This document shows positions 1-7,508 of a DNA stretch of 64,000 nucleotides, in pieces. Under the pieces are notes generated by a model. That model did not search any database. It was not told where the DNA came from and saw only the letters and a program-made list of their open reading frames with translations. Made by a program: the position numbers and the translations under genes. The number at the start of each line of letters is the position of its first letter. Positions within the stretch are counted from its first letter, which is position 1. This DNA is from Phycisphaerae bacterium (GTDB lineage: Bacteria > Planctomycetota > Phycisphaerae > Phycisphaerales > SM1A02), in assembly GCA_016795065.1 (NCBI GenBank), contig JAEUIU010000058.1, forward strand, positions 62,001-126,000. The letters are read 5' to 3'.

Positions 1-94
1 CGGAACGTGCCCGATTCGTCATGCACGAGGGACAGCTCGTCTTCGGTCAATCGGGTTCGCGGAAGTTCTATTCACGCATTCGATAGCGTCATCA

Positions 95-1075
95 TCATGC
101 GCGCCGTGCCGATACATCGAGGCTGGTGATGAAGTCGCTCGGCTTCGACCCGGCCGGCAGGCTGGCGACGATCCGCCGATAGAGCGGGTCCTCCCAATTT
201 GTCATCGCATCGATGTACTCGGGCTTGGCTGTTAGGACGATGTCGACAAGGCCTGCGTCCCGCGCATCGCGCCTTGTCTCCTCGACCAGGACAGCGCCCG
301 CGACGCATCCGACAAGTGCCTCGACGTCGTGGCGTACAGCCTCGGGCAACGGCTTCAGGAGGGCCAAGTCGGAGACCGCCACGCGTCCACCTGGCCGGAG
401 GACGCGTGCGATCTCACGCCACACCCGCGACTTGTCCGGTGAGAGGTTCAGCACGCAGTTGGAAATGACCACGTCGACGCTCCCATCGGCGAGGGGAAGG
501 TGCTCGATCTCGCCGAGGCGAAACTCCACGTTGTCCAGGCCGGTGCGCGAGCGGTAGTGGGCTGTGTTCTGGCGGGCCTTCGCAAGCATTTCGGCCGTCA
601 TGTCGACGCCGATCACGCGACCGGTCGGGCCGACCTTCGCGCCGGCAATGAAGCAATCGAAGCCGCCGCCGGACCCCAGATCGAGAACCACCTCACCAGC
701 CGCGAGCGACGCGATGGCGGTCGGATTCCCGCACGAGAGGCCCATGTTCGCGCTCTCCGGCGCAGCACTGAGTTCCGTCGCCGAATAGCCGAGAGCCGCC
801 GCAAGCTGTTCGGGGCTGAACGCGGCCGAGCCGCAGCAGCCACCGCCGCCACAACAGCCACCGGCCGACGCCGTGGTGCTTGCTGACGACGAACTTGCGG
901 ACCAACCGCCCTCCTGGGCGATCTTCGCGTATCCGGCGCGAACGTTCTCGCGCACATTCTCGGGGCTCGGTTGTGGGCGTTCGCTCTGAGGCGCCCCCTT
1001 GGGTCCACCGCAGCAGCAGTCGCTCGAGCAGCAGCCGGCCTGTTGGTCCGTTCCATTCCTTTGTCGATCGCTCAT
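95..1075 (-). CDS. arsM: Arsenite S-adenosylmethionine methyltransferase
   Basis: This enzyme methylates arsenite with S-adenosylmethionine in the cytoplasm. The Rossmann methyltransferase core is clear: motif [13 protein letters not shown], then [11 protein letters not shown] and [19 protein letters not shown]. The family's arsenic-binding cysteines are represented by [16 protein letters not shown] and [10 protein letters not shown]. The N-terminus is unusually cysteine-rich, with two clusters ([11 protein letters not shown] and GGCCGGGGCCG) beyond the core. I chose the ATG at 1075 because an upstream in-frame ATG at 1132 would run through the end of the preceding arsR gene, whereas 1075 leaves a 7-base gap. 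It lies directly behind arsR on the same strand, so the two are probably one arsenic-inducible operon. The family assignment is secure; the role of the extra cysteines is unknown. Confidence 0.93.
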   Translation of the reverse strand: MSDRQRNGTDQQAGCCSSDCCCGGPKGAPQSERPQPSPENVRENVRAGYAKIAQEGGWSASSSSASTTASAGGCCGGGGCCGSAAFSPEQLAAALGYSATELSAAPESANMGLSCGNPTAIASLAAGEVVLDLGSGGGFDCFIAGAKVGPTGRVIGVDMTAEMLAKARQNTAHYRSRTGLDNVEFRLGEIEHLPLADGSVDVVISNCVLNLSPDKSRVWREIARVLRPGGRVAVSDLALLKPLPEAVRHDVEALVGCVAGAVLVEETRRDARDAGLVDIVLTAKPEYIDAMTNWEDPLYRRIVASLPAGSKPSDFITSLDVSARRA

Positions 1076-1082
1076 GGCTCCA

Positions 1083-1613
1083 TCACTTTCTGCTGTAGAC
1101 GTTTTGAACTCGTTTGGACGGTTCCTTTGCACATGACCCTAACTGGCCACAGCATCCGTCCGACACAAGGCACTCGCCGGGACATGGTTGATGCTCCTCA
1201 ATCGCGTCAGCCAGCGCTCTCAGCATGGTGCATACCTCTGAGAATCGCACCGCATAGGACACCACGCGACCACAACGGGCCTGGGTGAGAACCCCCGCGC
1301 CGGCAAGCTGTTTGAGATGGCGCGAAACGACCGAAAGGTCGACGTCGCAACACTCGGCGACCTCACCGACCGAACAGGGTCGCCCGCACTTCACCAGGCA
1401 TCCAACCAGTCGGGCCCGCGTCGGATCGCAAAGAGCCTTGAAGAGCTCCGGTTTGAGCAGGTCATCCAGCACGCCACAGCAGTTCGCGGCCTGCTTGGGC
1501 GAGGCCGGCCTTGTGGTGCGGCGAGACGCGGGGCCGGTTCTGGCTTTGGCTTTGGCTTTCTCCTTGGCTGCCTTGTGGGCTGAGGAGGGGCTGGCTCTCA
1601 TTTGCGTATCCAT
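1083..1613 (-). CDS. arsR: ArsR/SmtB-family metalloregulator
   Basis: This is a winged-helix repressor that probably senses As(III). The core reads [21 protein letters not shown], then [28 protein letters not shown], the typical recognition helix with a Cys pair (ECCDVD) where ArsR-type sensors bind metal. Further cysteines lie just before the core ([10 protein letters not shown]) and in a C-terminal tail ([16 protein letters not shown]). A basic Ala/Lys-rich N-terminal extension precedes the domain, making the protein longer than the usual 100-120 residues. The start at 1613 is preferred; an in-frame ATG at 1634 would add seven residues. It is the first gene of the arsR-arsM pair and diverges from the cytolysin-like gene at 1860, so the 246-base spacer probably holds its operator. 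Confidence 0.92.
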   Translation of the reverse strand: MDTQMRASPSSAHKAAKEKAKAKARTGPASRRTTRPASPKQAANCCGVLDDLLKPELFKALCDPTRARLVGCLVKCGRPCSVGEVAECCDVDLSVVSRHLKQLAGAGVLTQARCGRVVSYAVRFSEVCTMLRALADAIEEHQPCPGECLVSDGCCGQLGSCAKEPSKRVQNVYSRK

Positions 1614-1859
1614 GCAAGTGTAGCCCAACTCCATCGGACGTCAAGCCTGCGAGCCGCACCGGCGGCGACGGAACCTGTGCGATTTTCTCCTTTGGGCGTC
1701 CAAGGCCGGGTTTGCGCCGCCTATTCACCCCTGTCCGCATGCCCCGCGCATGCCGCAGGCAGACGGGTGCGAGCCTTGCCGCCGTACCGAGTGGTCGGCG
1801 CAACGACGCACCCGAGCCGCCCGCGAAACTCATTTAGACGGACTCAGAAGGAGCCGACC

Positions 1860-3731
1860 ATGACGACCGGAAGCCTGTCGAAGCTGTTGCTCTGCGCACT
1901 CTTCGGATCGACTGCACTCATCCTGAACGGCCATGCCCTCGCCCAAGGGATTCCGCCGAAGCCGGGGAAGCCCGGCGCACCATCGCTGCCCACTCAGGGC
2001 AAGCCGATGAAGGCTCAGACCAAGCCCACGGTGCGCGCCAACCTCGGCAAGCTGAAGTCGATCAAGCTCGACTCGCTCACCATGAACGATCTCGTGACCG
2101 GATCGCAGAAGGGACTCTCGCCGGCCGAAAAGTTCGCCTTGATCGCGAACATGCCGAATCGTTATGGCAAGCTGCAGATGTCCATCGGGCCCAAGCAGGT
2201 CACCGGCACCGCATCCAACGGCGTCAAGTACTTCATGGCCCGCTCCGCACCGGCGCTTCCCGGCGAATCGAGTGGCGAGACCTCGGTTCAGCGCGGCTCC
2301 AACGACCTCATCGTCTGCAAGACCACTCCAATCGACATCGCCCGCCAGTTTGCCGGACCACTGCTGATCGCAGGACTGCCGAGCTCGCAGAACCAGAGCG
2401 TGATCTACCCCGGTGCGCTCTTTCGCGATTCCGACGTCGTGCGTGGCGTCTTCACTCCCATGAGCCTGCAGCGTAAGCCCGGGAGCGTCACCATCGACGT
2501 CTTCAACCTCAACGGCTCGGTCGCTTCGAACGTCGCGAACTTCAATGATCGCACCCAGGTGCTGACCGGCATCAACCAGCTCCGTTCCGGCGCGGCAAGT
2601 GCCAACGCGAACACCTATCTGGAGTACACCGAGGTCGCCTTCAAGGCGAGCCAACAGCTGAGCGTTGAGATGGAGGCCTCGACCGAAGCGAACCTCGAGG
2701 CGCTCCTCGGCGTCCCGGCCTCGGTCGGTGCGGGTGGCAACGGCAGCCTCGGCTTCGAGCAGGGCGTGAATGTCGCGGTCGCTTCGCTCAATCAGGTGTA
2801 CTACACGATCTCACTCGGAGGAGAGGGGCCCGCCTCGACGATCGACGGCTCCGCTCCCGGCGATGCCGTCTGCGTGACCGACGTGCAGTATGGTCGCCGC
2901 GCGTTCCTCATGGTGGGCTCGTTCGTGTCGCGGGCCGAGGCATCGGCGACGCTCAATCAGTTGCTCTCGCTCAGTGCCGAGGGTGTCGATCTGGTCTCGG
3001 CCGAGCGCAATCTCTCCGCCGAGGCAAAGGCCTCGCTTGAGCTCGGATTCGTCCGCATGACCGTGGTCGGCGGCGCCGTTCAGAACGCCGTTCAGGTCCG
3101 CGACCTGGCAACGCTTCGCAACTACATCGAGCAGATCGATCCGAGCGTCGCCGGCGTGAACGCCGTGCCGATCGCCTACACCTTGCGTTATGCCAGTGAC
3201 AACGCTCCGGCGAAAGTCGGCGCCTTTGCGGACCTGATCGACAAGGAGTGCTTCCGGGCGAAGCAAGTGAAGATCACCCTCAACTCCATCAAGCCGACGA
3301 AGGTCGTTGATTGGGGCGACGAGGAGCTCTTCGGTCACGTGAAGGTCGTCGAGAGCGGTAGCCTCGCCAGCGGCGAGCGCACGCTCTGGTCGAAGTCGTC
3401 CGGACAGTCCGTCAGCGGCAAGCAAGGCGTCGCGATCAACGTCAACGAAAGCGGCACGTTCAACTTCAACCCCGCTATCACGAGCGAGGATGAGGTGAAG
3501 GTCGAGATCGAGATCAACGACCGCATCATGGGCGCTCCCGATCCCGAGTTCGCCGGCGCGAACAGCGCCGACCGAGACCGCGGCTATGCGAAGTACGAGC
3601 GCAAGACCGCGAAGGTCACGCTGGCCGACATTCGCAACGCCCCGAACGGCAAGCTCTCGCGGAAGTTCACCGTTGCCGAAGGCGATGCGACGGTTGAGGT
3701 GACCCTGAGCTACGAGTTGCTCGGCCCCTGA
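1860..3731 (+). CDS. Secreted cholesterol-dependent-cytolysin-like protein
   Basis: A 623-residue exported protein related to thiol-activated pore-forming cytolysins. A signal peptide (KLLLCALFGSTALILNGHALAQG) follows the ATG, which has a strong ribosome site AGAAGGAG. Family landmarks occur in the right order: NDLIVCKTTP near residue 140, NQVYYTISL near 311 (compare KQIYYTVSV in pneumolysin), VQYGRRAFLMV near 343, VVGG near 401 (compare ILGG) and IAYTLRYASDN near 440 (compare ISYTTSFLRDN). After about residue 460 the canonical membrane-recognition domain with its Trp-rich undecapeptide (ECTGLAWEWWR) is missing. In its place is a roughly 160-residue beta-rich domain starting KVKITLNSIKP. It may therefore be a CDC-like pore former with different target recognition. 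The gene stands alone, ends at a shared terminator and is divergent from arsR. Confidence 0.85.
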   Translation: MTTGSLSKLLLCALFGSTALILNGHALAQGIPPKPGKPGAPSLPTQGKPMKAQTKPTVRANLGKLKSIKLDSLTMNDLVTGSQKGLSPAEKFALIANMPNRYGKLQMSIGPKQVTGTASNGVKYFMARSAPALPGESSGETSVQRGSNDLIVCKTTPIDIARQFAGPLLIAGLPSSQNQSVIYPGALFRDSDVVRGVFTPMSLQRKPGSVTIDVFNLNGSVASNVANFNDRTQVLTGINQLRSGAASANANTYLEYTEVAFKASQQLSVEMEASTEANLEALLGVPASVGAGGNGSLGFEQGVNVAVASLNQVYYTISLGGEGPASTIDGSAPGDAVCVTDVQYGRRAFLMVGSFVSRAEASATLNQLLSLSAEGVDLVSAERNLSAEAKASLELGFVRMTVVGGAVQNAVQVRDLATLRNYIEQIDPSVAGVNAVPIAYTLRYASDNAPAKVGAFADLIDKECFRAKQVKITLNSIKPTKVVDWGDEELFGHVKVVESGSLASGERTLWSKSSGQSVSGKQGVAINVNESGTFNFNPAITSEDEVKVEIEINDRIMGAPDPEFAGANSADRDRGYAKYERKTAKVTLADIRNAPNGKLSRKFTVAEGDATVEVTLSYELLGP

Positions 3732-3765
3732 CGTTTGAGCACGCCGATCAACCTCGACACAAGAC

Positions 3766-3796
3766 CGCCGCCCGGGGCACCATGCCCCGGGCGGCG
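3766..3796. terminator. Bidirectional terminator hairpin
   Basis: A perfect 14-bp stem (CGCCGCCCGGGGCA and its complement) closes on a 3-base loop. It sits 35 bases after the cytolysin-like gene and 25 bases after the end of the convergent tpsA gene, so it can serve both. No long T-run follows on either side. Confidence 0.75.
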
Positions 3797-3821
3797 ATGT
3801 ACTTGGTAGGGTTGACCGGCC

Positions 3822-6800
3822 TCACCGGACGGTGCCAACGATTCGCCAGAAGCCCTCGCCGAGCATGGACGCGCTCAGTGGACAGGACTCGGCCCCGAGT
3901 GTTGCCATCACGCGGCTCTGCGGGAAGCTCATGCCTGCGTTACCCGCCGCACGACGCTCACGCTCCGAGAGACCGATCGCCTCACCCCAACGAATCTCTT
4001 CGGCAATCGCCCGGAGCAGATCGAGGTCGGCCGTGCCGCCGCTGGCCAATTCGGCCGCGATCGCCTCAACACCCGCAGCATCAGCCGCCGCCGCGAGTCG
4101 GGCCAGGATGACTCGGCCCCGTTCGCGATCGGCCTCCGCCGCCGTGAGTGCCTCAAGGCGGGCGTGGGCGCCGAGGAATCGCACCGCCGCGTCGCGGGAG
4201 AGGCGCGGGATGGCGATCTCCATCGCGTCACCCTCGAGACGAGCGGCCTCGCCGATCTCGCCTGTGTCGTAGGTGATCGTGCCCGCACCCCCGCGCTCGA
4301 GTTCGACTGGCAATTGCCGCCGGACGCTCACGCCCGGACCTAACAGTCTGTTCAAGGCGATCCGTTCGTTCTCGCGAAGGATCGCTCGATTCGCGTCCAT
4401 GCCATCATCGGCCTCGTCGGTGTCTTCGACCGCGAGAATGGTCGCCGGCGAAGCCGTGCTGATCGCAGGAGGTGGAGGCGGAAGCCCTGGCAAGGTGAGG
4501 TCAAAGTAGATGGACCCCTGCCGCAGGGCAGCCACGTCGATCGGCTCGCCGAGGAGGCGGAGCGTGAAGCCGCTCAAGTTCCCCGTGGTGTCCGCGTTGG
4601 CGTCGAAGGAGGCGAATTGGACGGTCCCATCGCCAAGGATGATCGGGATCGAGGAGAAGCCGATCTGACCGCCGACGATCAGGTCGGCGCCCTCGTCCTC
4701 CACCGTTCCGCTGGCGCCGAGGACATTTCCACCAGGTCGCGAGCGAAGCCGGATCGCCGCCGCATTCACCGCCAGGTCGTTCAGCACGTTGACGTCGCCA
4801 AGGGTGACCGTCCCAGCCCCGGCGTTGATCGTCAGCGAGCCGAGGACCGTGATCTTCTGCCGCGGCCCCATGAGAAACTCACCGCAGTCGATGAGCAGGT
4901 CGCCGGCCGAGCCGATGGTCGCCACATCTGGAATTGAACCGCTCTCCGGGTCGCCCGCGTTGAAGCTGATGCCGTCCAGAACATGGACCGACATACCGCC
5001 CTCGTTGGCGAACTCAACCAGCTCGCCGGCGTGCAGCGTCAGCGACTGCAGCCCGTCGCCATCGGACTTCTCGCCGCCGGAAGCCTGCCCGATATCGCCC
5101 ATGAACACGATTCGCTCGTCGGCGTTCACGATCAGGGCAAACGTTCCGTCAAGCGTTCCGTCGAAAGTGACCCGATCGCCGTCGACCGTCGCATCGGTTT
5201 CCAGCAGGACCGGACCCCGGAAGAGCAAACGCCCGTTCTCGACGAGCACATCGCCACCGATGTCGATGCCGCCGTCGCCAATGATGCGCAGGTCTCCCTG
5301 GGCCTTCGAGACCGGACCATTCCAACTCACCGTTTCTCCCGCCGTCAGTCGCTGCGTTCCTTCACCATCGAGGATCACTTCCGGCGCGTTCAGGTCAAGA
5401 TCGCCGCTCTCAGCGCCGGCATCGCCGCCCAGTCTGATTCGCTGGTCGCTCGAGAGATTCAGGTCGCCGCCGGTGGTCTTCACCATGTCGCCCGATGCGA
5501 CGAGTTCGCCGCCGTTGGCCGTCGCCGCCTGGCTTCCCTCGCCGTCGAAGGTCGCATCGCCGGTGATGGTGAGGTCCCCTTGCGTGGTCGTGACGATTCC
5601 GCCGAACACGAGGGCCTCGCCTACCAATCCCATGTTGCCGGCCGTTGACTTGAGGACGTCCCCCGTGAAGCGGAGATCGCCGCCGTTGGCTGTCGCTCCC
5701 TGGTCACCGGCACCGAGGAACTCGGTCGACCCATCAAAGGTGAGATTCCCCGCGGCCGTCGAGATGCTCCCCTGATGCACGAACATCGTGTTGCCGAAAA
5801 GGTCGAGGTTTCCGCCCGTTGACTTCGAGGAGATTCCCAACAGGTGGAGATCGCCGCCGGTCGCGCCGACCCGCTGGTCACCAGCGCCGTTGAAATCGGC
5901 CATCCCGGTGAACCAGAGATCGCCCGCGGCGGTTGTCACATCGCCGCTCGCCTCGATCAAGGGAGCTCCGATCGTGAGCATGCCGGTGGTGGTCTTGGCG
6001 ACATCGCCCTCGAGTGCCACAAGCGTGAGCGAGGTCAATTGCTGCTCACCAAGACCGTTCAGCGTGATCTGGCCGTCGGGATCGCAACTGATTCGAAGGT
6101 CCTTGACGGAAAATCCTGTTCCGCCGAACTCCACCGAGTGGCCATCAATGAAAAGGCTCTCCCCAAGTTTGATGAAATCGTCGCCGAGCGAGACCGTGCC
6201 GTTGATCGAGGTCACGCGTTGGTCGTGATTGCCGTCGTAGAAGAGCGTTGTTCCGGAAACCGAAATGTTCTGTAGTGCCCGCACGTCGTGACTGAATGCC
6301 GCGTTCCCGACGATGTTGAGGGATCCGAGCAATCCGTCGCCCTCACCGACCTCTCCGCGGAAAATGGTGTAACTGGCCTTCGACGTGAAACTGTAAAGTT
6401 GGCCTACCGCACTGGAGAGATCCCCGACGATCGTGAACGACTGGCCGAACACGCCGCCTTCCCCTCGCATCGTGACGTCCCGCCCCAAGACGATGTCTCC
6501 ATTCACGCGAACCCGGTCGAATGGCAGGTCGGTGTTCAGCATGAGCAAACCGCAATCCGCCGTCAGGCGCACGCCAGAGAACTCGCCGTCCTGCTCGATC
6601 CGCTTGCCGCGCATCGTGACAATGCCGCCGGGCGTCTGCACCACGCTCGAGGCCGTGTTGCGGATCGCCAGCGAATAGACATCGCCAGCCCCCAGCAGCA
6701 CCTGGCCGCCAGCCCCTGCCGTTGCCGAACCGGTGTTCAGGACGCCCGCCTCGCCGCCGGGCTCGAGCCCTGGCGTGGATGTGATCTCCATGTCCACGAA

Positions 6801-7421
6801 AGTCTTGCCGTCGATCGACAGTGGCGAGAGTCGCACCGTACCGTTCGAGGCAACCATCGCCGTCAGTCCGCCCGGACCGGTGCCGATCGTGCCCGAATTG
6901 ACCACATTCGTCCCGATCAGCGCGGCCACTCGTTGGCCGTTGATCAATCCCGCGTTCTCGACGCGTCCCGAGATGGATGTGAAAGTGTTCTTGCCATCGA
7001 GGAACAAGCTGTTCTTGAGATTCCCCGCCGCCGCGTAGATCCCGCCGACATCGACCACCCCATCCGGCCCGATGAACACTCCTGCAGGATTCACGATGTA
7101 CACGATGCCGTTGGACTCGAGTCGTCCGTCGATGTGCGTCGGAAAGTCACCGATGATCCGGTTGAGGACTCGCGAGTCACCCGAGGCCTGAATGAACTTG
7201 ATCAGCTCATTGGCGTTCACGCCGAAGCTCGTGTACTCGATGATCGCGCCGTTTGAGGGCTTGATCACCCACCCCGAGGACGTCGAGATGAACTCCGCGC
7301 TGCCCGAGATGACGCTCTGTCCGGTGATGTCGCCGTAGAGCGACTCGGCCAGTCCCATCGTGAGGATGAACGTAGCGCCAAGGGCGCGGCGGCCGAGCTG
7401 GGTCGGAAATCGGTGCAACAT
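3822..7421 (-). CDS. Two-partner-secretion exoprotein (filamentous haemagglutinin-like TpsA)
   Basis: A 1199-residue exported beta-helix protein. After a signal-like N-terminus it has the TPS secretion domain: FGVNANELIKFIQ, SRVLNRIIG and the hallmark NPAG at residues 111-114 (NPNG in most members), followed by GNLKNSLFLDG. Residues about 480-720 are built from degenerate repeats of the type GDQxAxANGGDLxxxGDxxKSTGGxL, as in a long beta-helix. A proline-rich joint (LPGLPPPPPA) near residue 1000 leads to a charged, alpha-rich C-terminal part without a known anchor or toxin motif. It lies 87 bases downstream of the matching TpsB transporter on the same strand. The ligand or function on the cell surface cannot be told from sequence. 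Confidence 0.9.
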   Translation of the reverse strand: MLHRFPTQLGRRALGATFILTMGLAESLYGDITGQSVISGSAEFISTSSGWVIKPSNGAIIEYTSFGVNANELIKFIQASGDSRVLNRIIGDFPTHIDGRLESNGIVYIVNPAGVFIGPDGVVDVGGIYAAAGNLKNSLFLDGKNTFTSISGRVENAGLINGQRVAALIGTNVVNSGTIGTGPGGLTAMVASNGTVRLSPLSIDGKTFVDMEITSTPGLEPGGEAGVLNTGSATAGAGGQVLLGAGDVYSLAIRNTASSVVQTPGGIVTMRGKRIEQDGEFSGVRLTADCGLLMLNTDLPFDRVRVNGDIVLGRDVTMRGEGGVFGQSFTIVGDLSSAVGQLYSFTSKASYTIFRGEVGEGDGLLGSLNIVGNAAFSHDVRALQNISVSGTTLFYDGNHDQRVTSINGTVSLGDDFIKLGESLFIDGHSVEFGGTGFSVKDLRISCDPDGQITLNGLGEQQLTSLTLVALEGDVAKTTTGMLTIGAPLIEASGDVTTAAGDLWFTGMADFNGAGDQRVGATGGDLHLLGISSKSTGGNLDLFGNTMFVHQGSISTAAGNLTFDGSTEFLGAGDQGATANGGDLRFTGDVLKSTAGNMGLVGEALVFGGIVTTTQGDLTITGDATFDGEGSQAATANGGELVASGDMVKTTGGDLNLSSDQRIRLGGDAGAESGDLDLNAPEVILDGEGTQRLTAGETVSWNGPVSKAQGDLRIIGDGGIDIGGDVLVENGRLLFRGPVLLETDATVDGDRVTFDGTLDGTFALIVNADERIVFMGDIGQASGGEKSDGDGLQSLTLHAGELVEFANEGGMSVHVLDGISFNAGDPESGSIPDVATIGSAGDLLIDCGEFLMGPRQKITVLGSLTINAGAGTVTLGDVNVLNDLAVNAAAIRLRSRPGGNVLGASGTVEDEGADLIVGGQIGFSSIPIILGDGTVQFASFDANADTTGNLSGFTLRLLGEPIDVAALRQGSIYFDLTLPGLPPPPPAISTASPATILAVEDTDEADDGMDANRAILRENERIALNRLLGPGVSVRRQLPVELERGGAGTITYDTGEIGEAARLEGDAMEIAIPRLSRDAAVRFLGAHARLEALTAAEADRERGRVILARLAAAADAAGVEAIAAELASGGTADLDLLRAIAEEIRWGEAIGLSERERRAAGNAGMSFPQSRVMATLGAESCPLSASMLGEGFWRIVGTVR

Positions 7422-7508
7422 GTCTGAATCCTCCGGCGAGGCCGTTTGGCCCCCAAGGTAAGTGATGCCACAGGAACCGGGCCGGTCGAGGCGCGGACCG
7501 GCCGATAC

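Noticed and set aside
1689..1706. Imperfect palindrome CCTTTGG...CCAAGG upstream of arsR as an ArsR operator.
   Set aside because: The symmetry is weak and the sequence does not match any ArsR operator I know; the true operator may be elsewhere in the spacer.
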